Notes: a model not told the origin generated them from the sequence alone. Positions 7,307 to 16,750 are shown, numbered from the stretch's first letter. The stretch: DNA of 64,000 nt from JAPPLB01 sp965206655 (GCA_965206655.1 CBDBKC010000033.1:186001-250000); one strand, 5' to 3'. A program made the numbers and translations.

Positions 7307-8823
7307 CAGCCCGCTCCTTGCCCCAAGAGCGCGAGATAGGACGCTGCCGAAGTCTGCTCGACTTGAGCCGTCGGCAGGTGAGGATACTTCGTTAAGTCCA
7401 GCCGTGGCGGACGTTGTTCGATCGCGCACAGCAACAGATGCTTGACGGCGTCGAAGCCGATCGTTCCCAGTTCGCAGGCTTGGCGCACCGCCGCCGCAAC
7501 ATGCTCCAGCCGAAAGTCCTCCAGCAGACGCAACACCTGCACGTACTCGCGCTTGCCCGCTTTGCCCAAGCGGACTTCGAGCAGGCGTCGTAATCGCGGA
7601 AACTCGGGCGGTAGATCCCAACCCACCAACGGCGCGGCTTGATCGAGCGCATTCGTCTTGCGCTCCAGCAACGCCAGATAATGGACGGGATCGAAGATCA
7701 ACTCTTCGCGTTCGTAACTGCGCCGGTGGCGTGCGATCTCTTCGCTGCCGCAACAGATCACTACTTCGTCCACATAGGCTTTGAGCAACACCTGGCGATG
7801 GCCGTAGCGCGTCGGCACCGAGTAGTCGTTGGTCCGATAGCGCACCAGCGACAACGACGTCACCCGGGTCGTACGTTTGTCGCAGGCATCGTAGGGCGCG
7901 GACGGCAATGGCAGCAACGCTTTCGCGTCGCGCTCAAAGCGTTCTCCGATCGTTTCGGTGTGTCGCCGCAAGCGCCGCTCACGGTTCTTGCGGCACTTGG
8001 CTTCGAGGTGTTCGTTGAAGGCTTCCCAACTCGAGAACCGGGGGATCGGCACCATGAAGTTGCGCCGCCCATAGCCCACCAAGCCTTCCACCTTGCCTTT
8101 GTCGTTACCCTTGCCTGGCCGGCCGAAACGATCAGCGAACAAGTAGTGCGACTGCAACTCACTGAACGCTCGTGTGCGTTTGCGCGTACCGTCGCCGAGA
8201 ATCCTTGCTACCGCCAACTTCGTGTTGTCGTAGACAATGCTGCGCGGCACACCGCCAAAGTAGCGAAACGCGGCGTTGTGTCCTTCGCAAAAGGCTTCCG
8301 TCGTCTCGGCGGGAAAGGCTTTTACAAAGGCGTCATCGCTGTGCGGTAGATCGACCACCAAGAAGTGGGCCTTACGCTGCACTCCGTCAATGACAACCAG
8401 TGCTTCACCGAAGTCAGCTTGCGCATCGCCAGGAGGATGTGCCAGCGGCACAAACATCTCTTGACCGCCCAGCTTCTTCTCGCGAACGTAGTCCTTGATG
8501 ATTGTGTAACCGCCCGTGAAGTCGTACTCGTCGCGCAAGCGGTCGAAGATGCGCTGTGCCGTGTGACGCTGTTTCCTCGGCTGCTGCTGATCGTCAAGCA
8601 GTATCTGATCAATGATTCCTGTGAACGAATCCAGCTTCGGCCGCTTCACCGGTTGACGCCGCCGATAGCCCGGCGGCGCCTTGTAGCGCAGCATCTTGCG
8701 CACCGTCTCCCGCGCCAAACCGAACCGTTTGACGGCCTCGCGTTCACTCAGCCCCTCAACGATGACACTCCGCCGTACTTGAGCGTATAGCTCCACTTGA
8801 TACATCCCTCCGGTGTTCCACAA
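7306..8823 (-). CDS. istA: IS21 transposase IstA (copy 1)
   Basis: The 505-residue DDE transposase has an N-terminal HTH ('G-L-S-E-R-E-A-V-K-R-F-G-L-A-R-E-T-V-R') and an RNase H-like core beginning 'D-A-Q-A-D-F-G-E' and continuing 'I-V-Y-D-N-T-K-L'. The GTG start listed could be replaced by an ATG six codons later (MYQVELYAQV), which is more typical of the family. It overlaps istB by one base in TGATG, so the two are translationally coupled. Residue 146 region reads IDGVQR, against IDRVQR in copy 2. Confidence 0.93.
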   Translation of the reverse strand: MWNTGGMYQVELYAQVRRSVIVEGLSEREAVKRFGLARETVRKMLRYKAPPGYRRRQPVKRPKLDSFTGIIDQILLDDQQQPRKQRHTAQRIFDRLRDEYDFTGGYTIIKDYVREKKLGGQEMFVPLAHPPGDAQADFGEALVVIDGVQRKAHFLVVDLPHSDDAFVKAFPAETTEAFCEGHNAAFRYFGGVPRSIVYDNTKLAVARILGDGTRKRTRAFSELQSHYLFADRFGRPGKGNDKGKVEGLVGYGRRNFMVPIPRFSSWEAFNEHLEAKCRKNRERRLRRHTETIGERFERDAKALLPLPSAPYDACDKRTTRVTSLSLVRYRTNDYSVPTRYGHRQVLLKAYVDEVVICCGSEEIARHRRSYEREELIFDPVHYLALLERKTNALDQAAPLVGWDLPPEFPRLRRLLEVRLGKAGKREYVQVLRLLEDFRLEHVAAAVRQACELGTIGFDAVKHLLLCAIEQRPPRLDLTKYPHLPTAQVEQTSAASYLALLGQGAG

Positions 8824-8930
8824 AACACCTCGGGGATGCTACGCGGACCACCTGGGCGGTCTAATTTTGCGCCGCCCTCACGCGGCTTAGAATCGCCGCT
8901 CTGTGGTCTATTTTGGCTCCGCCGTTCTCA

Positions 8931-10325
8931 AATCAGCGTAGAGCGCCGCCGCCTGCTCCATCACCTGCGCCAGGAACCAGTCTAGGTCTTCCCTTCTCAC
9001 CTTGCGCTTGCGTAGCACCCGCTTGACCGCCGCCTGAACGGCCGCTTGTACGTCGGCCCTGTGAGGCTGTGTCCAATCCACTTTGAGGTTGCGTTTGATG
9101 GTCTCGACCACGTCGTGGATCAGTTCCCGCATGAAATCCTTCTCGTAGATCGTCTCCAGGTTCGCCGCTACGGCGTCGTAGAACGCCAACTCCTCTTCCG
9201 AGAGCCCTAGGCCAGCCGCTCGCTGGTCGTCGGAGTCGATGTCCTTGCGGATCTGGACGAGTACCTGCACGACGCTCGCCGCGTCCACCAGCCGGGCGTG
9301 GTACTTCTTCAGCGTCTCTTCGAGCATTTCGCGGAACGAGCGGTACTTCTTAAGATTCTTGTGTTGACGCAGCCGGATCTCGTCAAACATCAGTTTCTGA
9401 AGCAGTTCGGCCCGAAGGTTCTTCTGCGGACGATCTTTGAAGGTTTGCAAGAAGTCGTCATCGAGAATCGAGATGTCCGGCTTGTCGATCCCGGCGATCT
9501 TGAAGATATCGACCACCCCCGACGACTCCACATGGTCGTCGGTCAGGTCCCGCACGACTCGGTCCAGCTCAGCGCGTCGGAACTTCGTGCCAGGCGCTGT
9601 CTTCCGAATCTCATTCCTGACGCGCTGGCAGAAGATCACCTCGTCGGCAAACTTGCGGCAGTCGTCCAGATGCTTCACGAGCAGGAACGCCAGCGATAGC
9701 TTCTTCTCGGCCGCGAGGAAAGCGTCCCGGCGCTTGGCATCCTCGGCCAGCCAGCCGTAGACATAGTTGTGCAGGTCCTCGAAAGCGATCTTGCTCAGTC
9801 GCCTCCAGCCGCCGCAGTCTTTCCCTTCAGGGAGTGCGGCAATCATTTCCTCCCGCGCCCTCAGGAACTGCTTCCGCCCTTCTGTTTCGAGTTCCTCGGC
9901 AGGCTCCCCCTTGCCGTCGCCCGCCCGATACTTGGCCGTCGCTTCGCGCAGCTCGTTGCCGATCCCGATGTAGTCCACGACCAGCCCGTGAGTCTTGCCG
10001 CCGAACACACGGTTCACGCGCGAGATCGCCTGAATCATGTTGTGTCCGCGCATCGGCTTGTCCACATAGAGCGTGTGTAGGCAGGGGATGTCCGTGCCCG
10101 TCAGCCACATGTCGCAGACGATCACCAGTCGCAACGGGTCGTCCAGGTCCTTCATCCGTTCCTTGATCGCCTCGCGTTGCTGCTTGGTCGTGATGTGACC
10201 TGCTTCGCTCCACTCGGGAGGGTCCTTCGAGAGGTCGCCGGTCATCACGACCTTTACTTCCGGGCAGCTCGGTAACGCGGTCAGTGCATCGTAGAGCCGG
10301 ACGCAATTTCGCCGCTCCATGCAGA
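8931..10325 (-). pseudogene. hsdR: Type I restriction subunit HsdR, C-terminal fragment
   Basis: The stretch between the two IS21 copies encodes about 465 residues of HsdR, the ATP-dependent translocase/endonuclease subunit. It begins inside the second helicase lobe ('V-V-M-T-G', then 'V-C-D-M-W-L-T-G-T-D' and 'D-K-P-M-R-G-H-N-M-I-Q-A-I-S-R-V-N-R', motifs IV-VI) and continues through the DUF3387-like helical C-terminus. The endonuclease and first helicase lobe are missing. At the left, removing IS copy 1 and one AATCAG restores the reading frame to a TAA at 6354-6352, giving the original end ...YADWPLAA. The start codon visible in the frame lies inside the IS end and is not native. Confidence 0.85.
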
Positions 10326-10432
10326 TGAGAACGGCGGAGCCAAAATAGACCACAGAGCGGCGATTCTAAGCCGCGTGAGGGCGGCGCAAAATTAGACCGC
10401 CCAGGTGGTCCGCGTAGCATCCCCGAGGTGTT

Positions 10433-11950
10433 TTGTGGAACACCGGAGGGATGTATCAAGTGGAGCTATACGCTCAAGTACGGCGGAGTGTCATCGTTGA
10501 GGGGCTGAGTGAACGCGAGGCCGTCAAACGGTTCGGTTTGGCGCGGGAGACGGTGCGCAAGATGCTGCGCTACAAGGCGCCGCCGGGCTATCGGCGGCGT
10601 CAACCGGTGAAGCGGCCGAAGCTGGATTCGTTCACAGGAATCATTGATCAGATACTGCTTGACGATCAGCAGCAGCCGAGGAAACAGCGTCACACGGCAC
10701 AGCGCATCTTCGACCGCTTGCGCGACGAGTACGACTTCACGGGCGGTTACACAATCATCAAGGACTACGTTCGCGAGAAGAAGCTGGGCGGTCAAGAGAT
10801 GTTTGTGCCGCTGGCACATCCTCCTGGCGATGCGCAAGCTGACTTCGGTGAAGCACTGGTTGTCATTGACCGAGTGCAGCGTAAGGCCCACTTCTTGGTG
10901 GTCGATCTACCGCACAGCGATGACGCCTTTGTAAAAGCCTTTCCCGCCGAGACGACGGAAGCCTTTTGCGAAGGACACAACGCCGCGTTTCGCTACTTTG
11001 GCGGTGTGCCGCGCAGCATTGTCTACGACAACACGAAGTTGGCGGTAGCAAGGATTCTCGGCGACGGTACGCGCAAACGCACACGAGCGTTCAGTGAGTT
11101 GCAGTCGCACTACTTGTTCGCTGATCGTTTCGGCCGGCCAGGCAAGGGTAACGACAAAGGCAAGGTGGAAGGCTTGGTGGGCTATGGGCGGCGCAACTTC
11201 ATGGTGCCGATCCCCCGGTTCTCGAGTTGGGAAGCCTTCAACGAACACCTCGAAGCCAAGTGCCGCAAGAACCGTGAGCGGCGCTTGCGGCGACACACCG
11301 AAACGATCGGAGAACGCTTTGAGCGCGACGCGAAAGCGTTGCTGCCATTGCCGTCCGCGCCCTACGATGCCTGCGACAAACGTACGACCCGGGTGACGTC
11401 GTTGTCGCTGGTGCGCTATCGGACCAACGACTACTCGGTGCCGACGCGCTACGGCCATCGCCAGGTGTTGCTCAAAGCCTATGTGGACGAAGTAGTGATC
11501 TGTTGCGGCAGCGAAGAGATCGCACGCCACCGGCGCAGTTACGAACGCGAAGAGTTGATCTTCGATCCCGTCCATTATCTGGCGTTGCTGGAGCGCAAGA
11601 CGAATGCGCTCGATCAAGCCGCGCCGTTGGTGGGTTGGGATCTACCGCCCGAGTTTCCGCGATTACGACGCCTGCTCGAAGTCCGCTTGGGCAAAGCGGG
11701 CAAGCGCGAGTACGTGCAGGTGTTGCGTCTGCTGGAGGACTTTCGGCTGGAGCATGTTGCGGCGGCGGTGCGCCAAGCCTGCGAACTGGGAACGATCGGC
11801 TTCGACGCCGTCAAGCATCTGTTGCTGTGCGCGATCGAACAACGTCCGCCACGGCTGGACTTAACGAAGTATCCTCACCTGCCGACGGCTCAAGTCGAGC
11901 AGACTTCGGCAGCGTCCTATCTCGCGCTCTTGGGGCAAGGAGCGGGCTGA
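10433..11950 (+). CDS. istA: IS21 transposase IstA (copy 2)
   Basis: A 505-residue DDE transposase identical to copy 1 except for one residue (IDRVQR; base 10871 is C where copy 1 has the equivalent of G). GTG 10433 or ATG 10451 could be the start, the latter directly after GGAGGG. Its TGA overlaps the istB ATG (TGATG at 11948-11952). Intact and probably active. Confidence 0.93.
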   Translation: MWNTGGMYQVELYAQVRRSVIVEGLSEREAVKRFGLARETVRKMLRYKAPPGYRRRQPVKRPKLDSFTGIIDQILLDDQQQPRKQRHTAQRIFDRLRDEYDFTGGYTIIKDYVREKKLGGQEMFVPLAHPPGDAQADFGEALVVIDRVQRKAHFLVVDLPHSDDAFVKAFPAETTEAFCEGHNAAFRYFGGVPRSIVYDNTKLAVARILGDGTRKRTRAFSELQSHYLFADRFGRPGKGNDKGKVEGLVGYGRRNFMVPIPRFSSWEAFNEHLEAKCRKNRERRLRRHTETIGERFERDAKALLPLPSAPYDACDKRTTRVTSLSLVRYRTNDYSVPTRYGHRQVLLKAYVDEVVICCGSEEIARHRRSYEREELIFDPVHYLALLERKTNALDQAAPLVGWDLPPEFPRLRRLLEVRLGKAGKREYVQVLRLLEDFRLEHVAAAVRQACELGTIGFDAVKHLLLCAIEQRPPRLDLTKYPHLPTAQVEQTSAASYLALLGQGAG

Positions 11951-12711
11951 TGGCGAAGTCGAATCTCTTACTGGAAGCCCATCTGAAAGCGTTGCGGCTG
12001 CCGACTTTCCTGCGCGAGTACGACAAAGTGGCGCGGCAATGCGCCGCCGAGGGCTTGGACTGTAGGAGCTTCCTGAAGCAACTCTGCGAGTTGGAACTGC
12101 TCGACCGAGATCAGCGGGCGACTGAACGTCGCATCAAAGCAGCCAAGTTTCCCGTGACGAAAAGTCTCGACACATTCGACTTCCTAGCGTTGCCTTCGTT
12201 AAACAAGAAGCTCGTGCTGGAGCTGGCGCGCTGTGAGTTCATCGACCGTCGCGAGAACGTCTTGGCTCTGGGCAACTCCGGCACCGGCAAGACGCATCTC
12301 GCCCTGGCGCTAGGCCTGGCCGCTTGTCAGAGCGGTTATCGAACACGCTTCACCACGGCTGCGGCACTGGTCAATGAACTGCTCGAAGCCCGCGACGAGC
12401 GACGGCTGCTGCGCTTCCAAAAACAACTTGCCAAGCAGGATCTGCTGATCGTCGATGAACTGGGCTATGTGCCGCTGTCGAAGACCGGCGCTGAGCTGCT
12501 GTTCGAGATCTTCTCGCAACGCTATGAACAAGGCTCCACGATGCTGACCTCAAACTTGCCGTTCACCGAGTGGACAGAGGTGCTCGGGTCCGAGCGCATG
12601 ACCGGCGCTCTGCTCGATCGCCTCACCCACCACGTTCACATCCTGGAGATGAACGGCGAAAGCTTCCGCCTCAAACAGAGTCAAAAGAAACGGTCTCGCT
12701 CTTCCGACTGA
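11950..12711 (+). CDS. istB: IS21 helper ATPase IstB (copy 2)
   Basis: A 253-residue AAA+ helper, identical in protein sequence to copy 1. Walker A G-N-S-G-T-G-K-T and Walker B L-L-I-V-D-E-L are intact. It starts at ATG 11950 inside the istA stop codon. Followed by 170 bp of IS end with inverted and direct AGACC repeats. Confidence 0.93.
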   Translation: MAKSNLLLEAHLKALRLPTFLREYDKVARQCAAEGLDCRSFLKQLCELELLDRDQRATERRIKAAKFPVTKSLDTFDFLALPSLNKKLVLELARCEFIDRRENVLALGNSGTGKTHLALALGLAACQSGYRTRFTTAAALVNELLEARDERRLLRFQKQLAKQDLLIVDELGYVPLSKTGAELLFEIFSQRYEQGSTMLTSNLPFTEWTEVLGSERMTGALLDRLTHHVHILEMNGESFRLKQSQKKRSRSSD

Positions 12712-12881
12712 CCCGCCCGCCGCTCGCGCCGGTTTTCGTGGGCCGCCTTCCACTACGCCTGGGTCGCCCTAAAGGGCGCCCTCAGGCTCCGTTCCAGCCG
12801 TCCCACGAAAACCGCTACCACTCCCCCAACTGGTCTAGTTTTACTCCGCCGAAGTGGTCTAATTTCTCTCCGCCCTTGACA

Positions 12882-13335
12882 ACCCGGCGTAGATACGCGG
12901 CAACAGGCCCTTGAGCTTTTCCGGATAGGCCTTTTCGAGGTTTTCGAGGATCGTGTCGAGACGGATCTTGATGTCGTCGGCCTGCGCTTGCCGGACGATG
13001 TTCTCCCACCGCGCCTCCTCGGGCACGACGAACACGTTGGCGCTGAGGTACTCGTCCGGGTCTTCGAGCGTGTCGCGGGCCACGTCCGGGTCGTCGGTGA
13101 AGTAGTCGCTCGACGGGTCGGCGATCAGCCGCTCCAGCTCCTCGCGGCGCTTCTCGTACCGCAGCGACAGGAAGCGCAGGAAGATGATCGGCAGGACGTA
13201 GCGCTTGTAGTCCGCCGGCTCGATCGACCCGCGCAGGTTGACCGCCGCCTGCCAGAGTTCCTTGGTGAACTGCGCGATGTTGTTGCCGTTGGAGGCGGTG
13301 GGTTGGTCAGGTTTCTTGGTCCGTTTACGGGCCAT
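12882..13335 (-). pseudogene. hsdM: Type I modification subunit HsdM, N-terminal fragment
   Basis: About 151 residues of the N-terminal helical domain of HsdM (N6-adenine methyltransferase subunit): 'L-W-Q-A-A-V-N-L-R-G-S-I-E-P-A-D-Y-K-R-Y-V-L-P-I-I-F-L-R-F-L-S' is the classic HsdM_N signature, followed by 'W-E-N-I' and the 'I-R-L-D-T-I-L-E-N-L-E' helix. The frame is cut by IS copy 2 at residue 151, before the SAM-binding and NPPY motifs, so no methyltransferase can be made. The start ATG 13335 overlaps the end of the upstream HEPN-like gene by 11 bp. Confidence 0.88.
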
Positions 13336-14017
13336 CGAGATTGTCGCTGTCAGCGGGTTCGATCCAGGCAAACCGGAAGATTTCCTTCCAATCGTACTGG
13401 AAGTAGGGGAGGAAGGGGTTAGGGGCGGCTCCCTGGAGCAGGATTAGGTACTTGCGGGTCAGTTCTTCCGAAAGCTGGATCGCCTCGGTCAGCTCAATGA
13501 ATCGGGGCCTCTCGCTCGCACCTTCGGGGAAACCGCGAGCATCCCGGTGGGTGATCTCGCGGTTGGCGAAAAGATGGAGCTTCTCTGTTTTGGCCAGGAG
13601 CCGGTCGATATCGGTCTGTGCGATCGACGAATCGAGTACGTCCCCTTTGCCAGCGAACTTCGTAAAGGTGCGGTCCGCTAATCGGAGAGAGCCTTCATCG
13701 GTTGGATAGAGACCCAGATGGTACGAACGCGGCAGGATCTTGGGATTGTCCTTCAGGCGGGTGAGAAGCCGTAGGAGGGAGATACTGTCAGTGTCTCGAT
13801 CTATTTGTCGCCGCATTCCCACGACAGTTGAGTTTATGAACATGTGGCCCAACCACTCGTAGAAATGATTGCGACTCTGGGCCAATCGTTCGTTCTGCCG
13901 AATAATGTCTTGGACCTCCCAGAACATGTGGTTGTGGATGACAAGACCCTGCACATCTTCCTTGATCACATCGAGCCACTCGACGAGTTTTTCGCGTTGC
14001 TCATCCGGAAAAGCCAT
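13325..14017 (-). CDS. HEPN/AbiU2-like protein, first gene of the hsd operon
   Basis: A 230-residue protein starting at ATG 14017 (the frame extends 40 codons further upstream but that part looks random). It resembles the AbiU2-type HEPN family, which are abortive-infection or RNase-like helical proteins: 'H-F-Y-E-W-L-G-H-M-F-I-N-S-T-V-V-G-M-R-R-Q-I-D' (about 51-73), then 'S-I-S-L-L-R-L-L-T-R-L' and 'L-F-A-N-R-E-I-T-H-R-D' (about 149-159) with a polar N-x4-H typical of such folds. The stop overlaps the hsdM start by 11 bp, so it belongs to the restriction operon. It is intact although hsdM-S-R are destroyed. The family call is from memory of motifs. Confidence 0.6.
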   Translation of the reverse strand: MAFPDEQREKLVEWLDVIKEDVQGLVIHNHMFWEVQDIIRQNERLAQSRNHFYEWLGHMFINSTVVGMRRQIDRDTDSISLLRLLTRLKDNPKILPRSYHLGLYPTDEGSLRLADRTFTKFAGKGDVLDSSIAQTDIDRLLAKTEKLHLFANREITHRDARGFPEGASERPRFIELTEAIQLSEELTRKYLILLQGAAPNPFLPYFQYDWKEIFRFAWIEPADSDNLDGP

Positions 14018-14130
14018 CGTTCTCACGACCGTAGCTAATCGTACACGCATATAGCCGAGCGGGACGAGCCGTGACGCTCGATGTTGCAAGGTAGCTGGAC
14101 AAAGTAACCAAAACAGTTTAGGATATAGAT

Positions 14131-14319
14131 ATGACACAAACGGAAGTCCGCAAGTTCACCAGTTGGCTCGGCAAGCGCTCCTATAAGGCGCGCGTCAAGC
14201 GACTGGGCTTGGGGAGGATTCAGGAGATCGCCCGCGAGAACGGCAAGAAGGGCGGCCGACCGAAAGGCAGCGGCAAGAAGCACTCGCACCGCAGTGAACG
14301 AACCAAAACCAACAAATAA
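14131..14319 (+). CDS. Small basic protein next to the integrase
   Basis: A 62-residue, strongly basic protein with a helical N-terminal half ('V-R-K-F-T-S-W-L-G-K-R-S-Y-K-A-R-V-K-R-L-G') and a Gly/Lys/Arg-rich tail 'K-K-G-G-R-P-K-G-S-G-K-K' like an AT-hook. It lies 12 bp upstream of the integrase and is divergent from the HEPN-hsdM operon (113 bp apart). A DNA-binding role such as excision control is possible but not shown. Confidence 0.6.
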   Translation: MTQTEVRKFTSWLGKRSYKARVKRLGLGRIQEIARENGKKGGRPKGSGKKHSHRSERTKTNK

Positions 14320-14331
14320 GGAGGTGCGCCC

Positions 14332-15432
14332 ATGGCGCTCTGGAAACGAGATAACACGTGGTGGGCCGACGTCGCCGTCAATGGCGAACGATTTCGGCAG
14401 TCGCTGAAGACAACCGACAAGCGCGAGGCCAAAGCCCTTGAGAAAGAGTTGATCGCACAGATCAAGGACGGAAAGGTGGCGGCATCGGCTGGGAAGGCTT
14501 TCGGTCGTCTGCCATTCGGTGTGGCGGCTGACCAATATCTGAAGGAGCGAGAGAAGCGGGTCGCAGAACGGACTATCCAGTTCGAGAAGGAACGACTCGT
14601 TCCCTTGCGGCGGCACCTTGGCAAGAAGACCCTCGTACGGATCACTGCCGGGGATATCTCTGCCTACCAGGACGATCGGATTACTGAAGGTGTATCGCGT
14701 CGCACGGCCAACATGGAGGTTTCTGTGCTTCGCCGGATGCTGAAGAAGGCCAAGCGATGGGCGATGCTCGCCGAGGACGTCACGATGTTCCCCGAGACAT
14801 CGCACATCGGCCGAGCCCTGACGCCAGAAGAAAAGAAGCGGCTCTTTGAGACGGCGGCGAAGAAGCCCGAATGGCTTGTCGCCCTCTGCGCGGCCGTCCT
14901 CGCGGCATCGACCACCTGCCGCGGAGTGGAATTGAAGAGCATCCGCTGGAAGGAAGTCGATCTGTTCAAACGAGTGGTGCGAATCGATCGCAGCAAGAAG
15001 GACTCGGGAAAACGATCGATCCCGTTGAACGATGATGCGATGGCAGCCTTTGCTCGATTGAGAGAACGCGCCGACGTGTTGGGCTTTACTGATCAGGAGC
15101 ACTACGTCTTCCCGGCCTGCCAGCGGCAGCAGTTCGATCCGACGCGGCACCAGAAGACATGGCGCAGCGCCTGGCGGTCGCTGACGGAGGAAGCAGCGTT
15201 GAAGGGTTTCCGATTCCACGACCTGCGCCACACGGCGATCACCGAGTTGGCGGAGGCAGGAACATCGGACGCGGCGCTGATGGCCATAGCGGGCCATCTG
15301 ACACGCGAGATGCTGGAGCACTACTCGCACGTACGCATGGAAGCCAAGCGGGACGCGGTAGAAAAATTGAGTTCCGGGCTGATGGGCAAGCCCCTGCTTG
15401 TGGCGGAAGATGTCGCCCGGAAAGCGAGTTGA
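14332..15432 (+). CDS. Tyrosine-type site-specific integrase
   Basis: A 366-residue phage-type integrase. An N-terminal arm-binding strand region (1-50) precedes a SAM-like core-binding domain (about 60-150) and the catalytic domain with all expected residues: R197 (T-C-R-G-V-E-L), K227, H296-x-x-R299 (H-D-L-R-H-T), H322 (A-G-H-L) and nucleophile Y331 (L-E-H-Y-S-H). Start ATG 14332 follows a strong Shine-Dalgarno (AAGGAGGTG). The gene ends 89 bp from the 3' end of tRNA-Pro and reads towards it, as usual for elements that integrate at a tRNA 3' end. Confidence 0.93.
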   Translation: MALWKRDNTWWADVAVNGERFRQSLKTTDKREAKALEKELIAQIKDGKVAASAGKAFGRLPFGVAADQYLKEREKRVAERTIQFEKERLVPLRRHLGKKTLVRITAGDISAYQDDRITEGVSRRTANMEVSVLRRMLKKAKRWAMLAEDVTMFPETSHIGRALTPEEKKRLFETAAKKPEWLVALCAAVLAASTTCRGVELKSIRWKEVDLFKRVVRIDRSKKDSGKRSIPLNDDAMAAFARLRERADVLGFTDQEHYVFPACQRQQFDPTRHQKTWRSAWRSLTEEAALKGFRFHDLRHTAITELAEAGTSDAALMAIAGHLTREMLEHYSHVRMEAKRDAVEKLSSGLMGKPLLVAEDVARKAS

Positions 15433-15832
<400 letters not shown>

Positions 15833-16750
15833 ATGTCAAATAGTAATGGCATGGCGACGATCGAGGCATGCAGCCTCAGCAAGTTCTATGGTGAATTTGC
15901 CGCCATCCGGGACGTATCGTTCTCAGTCTCGCAGGGCCAAGTTGCAGCGTTTCTGGGACCGAACGGCGCCGGCAAATCGACGACTTTGAAGCTCCTCACC
16001 GGCTACCTTGCGCCAAGTGCGGGAACAGCGCGGCTGGGCGGCCTGGATGTCGCTACGCACCGTATCGAAGCTGCCGCACGGATCGGTTACCTGCCGGAGA
16101 ACGGCCCTCTCTATCCCGAAATGACGCCGCTTGAATTGCTCGATTTTTTCGGGGAAGCGCGCGGACTTCCCCCGGATCGCATCAAGCAGCGGATCGATGC
16201 CGTGGTCGCGCAGTGTCACCTCGAAGCGGTCCTCGAGAAAAGCATCTTCAAGCTATCGAAAGGTTACCGCCAGCGTGTCGGGATGGCGCAAGTCCTGCTC
16301 CACGAGCCCGACATCCTCATTATGGACGAGCCGACCAGCGGCCTCGATCCCAATCAGATTCGCTATGTCCGGGAGTTGATCCGAGAACTAGGTGTGACGA
16401 AGACGATTCTCATTTCGACGCACATTCTGCAGGAAGTCGAAGCAATGGCCGACCACGTCATCGTCGTCAATGAGGGGCGCGTGGTTTTCGACGGGACCGT
16501 GAACGAGATGGAGGCTGGTGAAAGCCTCGAAGCCGCGTTCTACCGGTTGACGGGTAGGCCGGCGGGTGTGGCGGAGGAACCGGTTGCCGCCCCGGACGTA
16601 CCTCCCTCCGTCGAAGACGAAGAAGCGCTAGGGGAACCGCCGTCAGACGCCGCGCCATCCGACGAGTCTTCGGATGGTGCAAGTCCATCCGTTGGTTCGG
16701 AATCGGATACCGAAGAATCCACGACGACCGGCCAGGGAGGTGTCGCATGA
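15833..16750 (+). CDS. ABC transporter ATPase (GldA-like)
   Basis: A 305-residue ABC-2 type ATP-binding subunit. It has Walker A G-P-N-G-A-G-K-S-T (about 44), signature 'L-S-K-G-Y-R-Q-R-V-G-M-A-Q' (about 140) and Walker B 'I-L-I-M-D-E-P-T-S-G-L-D-P' (about 160), then a switch histidine 'I-S-T-H-I-L-Q-E-V'. The last 65 residues are a low-complexity acidic Ser/Glu/Pro tail, unusual for the family. The start at ATG 15833 has GGAAGG 7 nt before it, and a TTG 15 bp upstream is less likely. It overlaps the permease start (ATGA) and powers the membrane protein encoded next. Confidence 0.9.
   Translation: MSNSNGMATIEACSLSKFYGEFAAIRDVSFSVSQGQVAAFLGPNGAGKSTTLKLLTGYLAPSAGTARLGGLDVATHRIEAAARIGYLPENGPLYPEMTPLELLDFFGEARGLPPDRIKQRIDAVVAQCHLEAVLEKSIFKLSKGYRQRVGMAQVLLHEPDILIMDEPTSGLDPNQIRYVRELIRELGVTKTILISTHILQEVEAMADHVIVVNEGRVVFDGTVNEMEAGESLEAAFYRLTGRPAGVAEEPVAAPDVPPSVEDEEALGEPPSDAAPSDESSDGASPSVGSESDTEESTTTGQGGVA

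Larger units (their letters stand above)
6375..8930 (-). mobile_element. IS21-family insertion sequence, copy 1 (2556 bp)
   Basis: The boundaries come from comparing both copies: sequence identity begins exactly at TGTCAAGGGCGGAG (6375) and ends at ...CCGCCGTTCTCA (8930). The ends are imperfect inverted repeats (TG-x3-A-x-GGCGGAG-x2-AAA-x-TAGACC), and further AGACC-containing repeats lie inside, as usual for IS21 transposase sites. It carries istA and istB. It is flanked on both sides by AATCAG (6369-6374 and 8931-8936), a 6-bp target duplication. It lies in the 3' end of hsdR. It differs from copy 2 in istA by one base (8385), so the duplication is recent. Confidence 0.92.
10326..12881 (+). 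mobile_element. IS21-family insertion sequence, copy 2 (2556 bp)
   Basis: Same length and essentially the same sequence as copy 1, in the opposite orientation (TGAGAACGGCGGAG at 10326, ...CCGCCCTTGACA at 12881). Unlike copy 1 it has no target duplication: the left flank reads CATGCAGA and the right flank ACCCGGCG. The left flank is HsdR and the right flank HsdM, so the lack of duplication marks an IS-adjacent deletion. Confidence 0.92.

Noticed and set aside
6545..7753. 402-residue extension of istB
   Set aside because: The first 149 residues are a reading of istA in another phase; the family starts at ATG 7306 (and 11950 in copy 2).
8931..10325. Inversion of the hsdR piece between the two IS21 copies
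   Set aside because: The AATCAG duplication on both sides of copy 1 is intact and HsdM and HsdR have the same strand, so no inversion has occurred.
14035..15330. 431-codon frame opposite the integrase
   Set aside because: Antisense of a gene with a full catalytic set; Arg/His/Leu-rich composition typical of the reverse reading.
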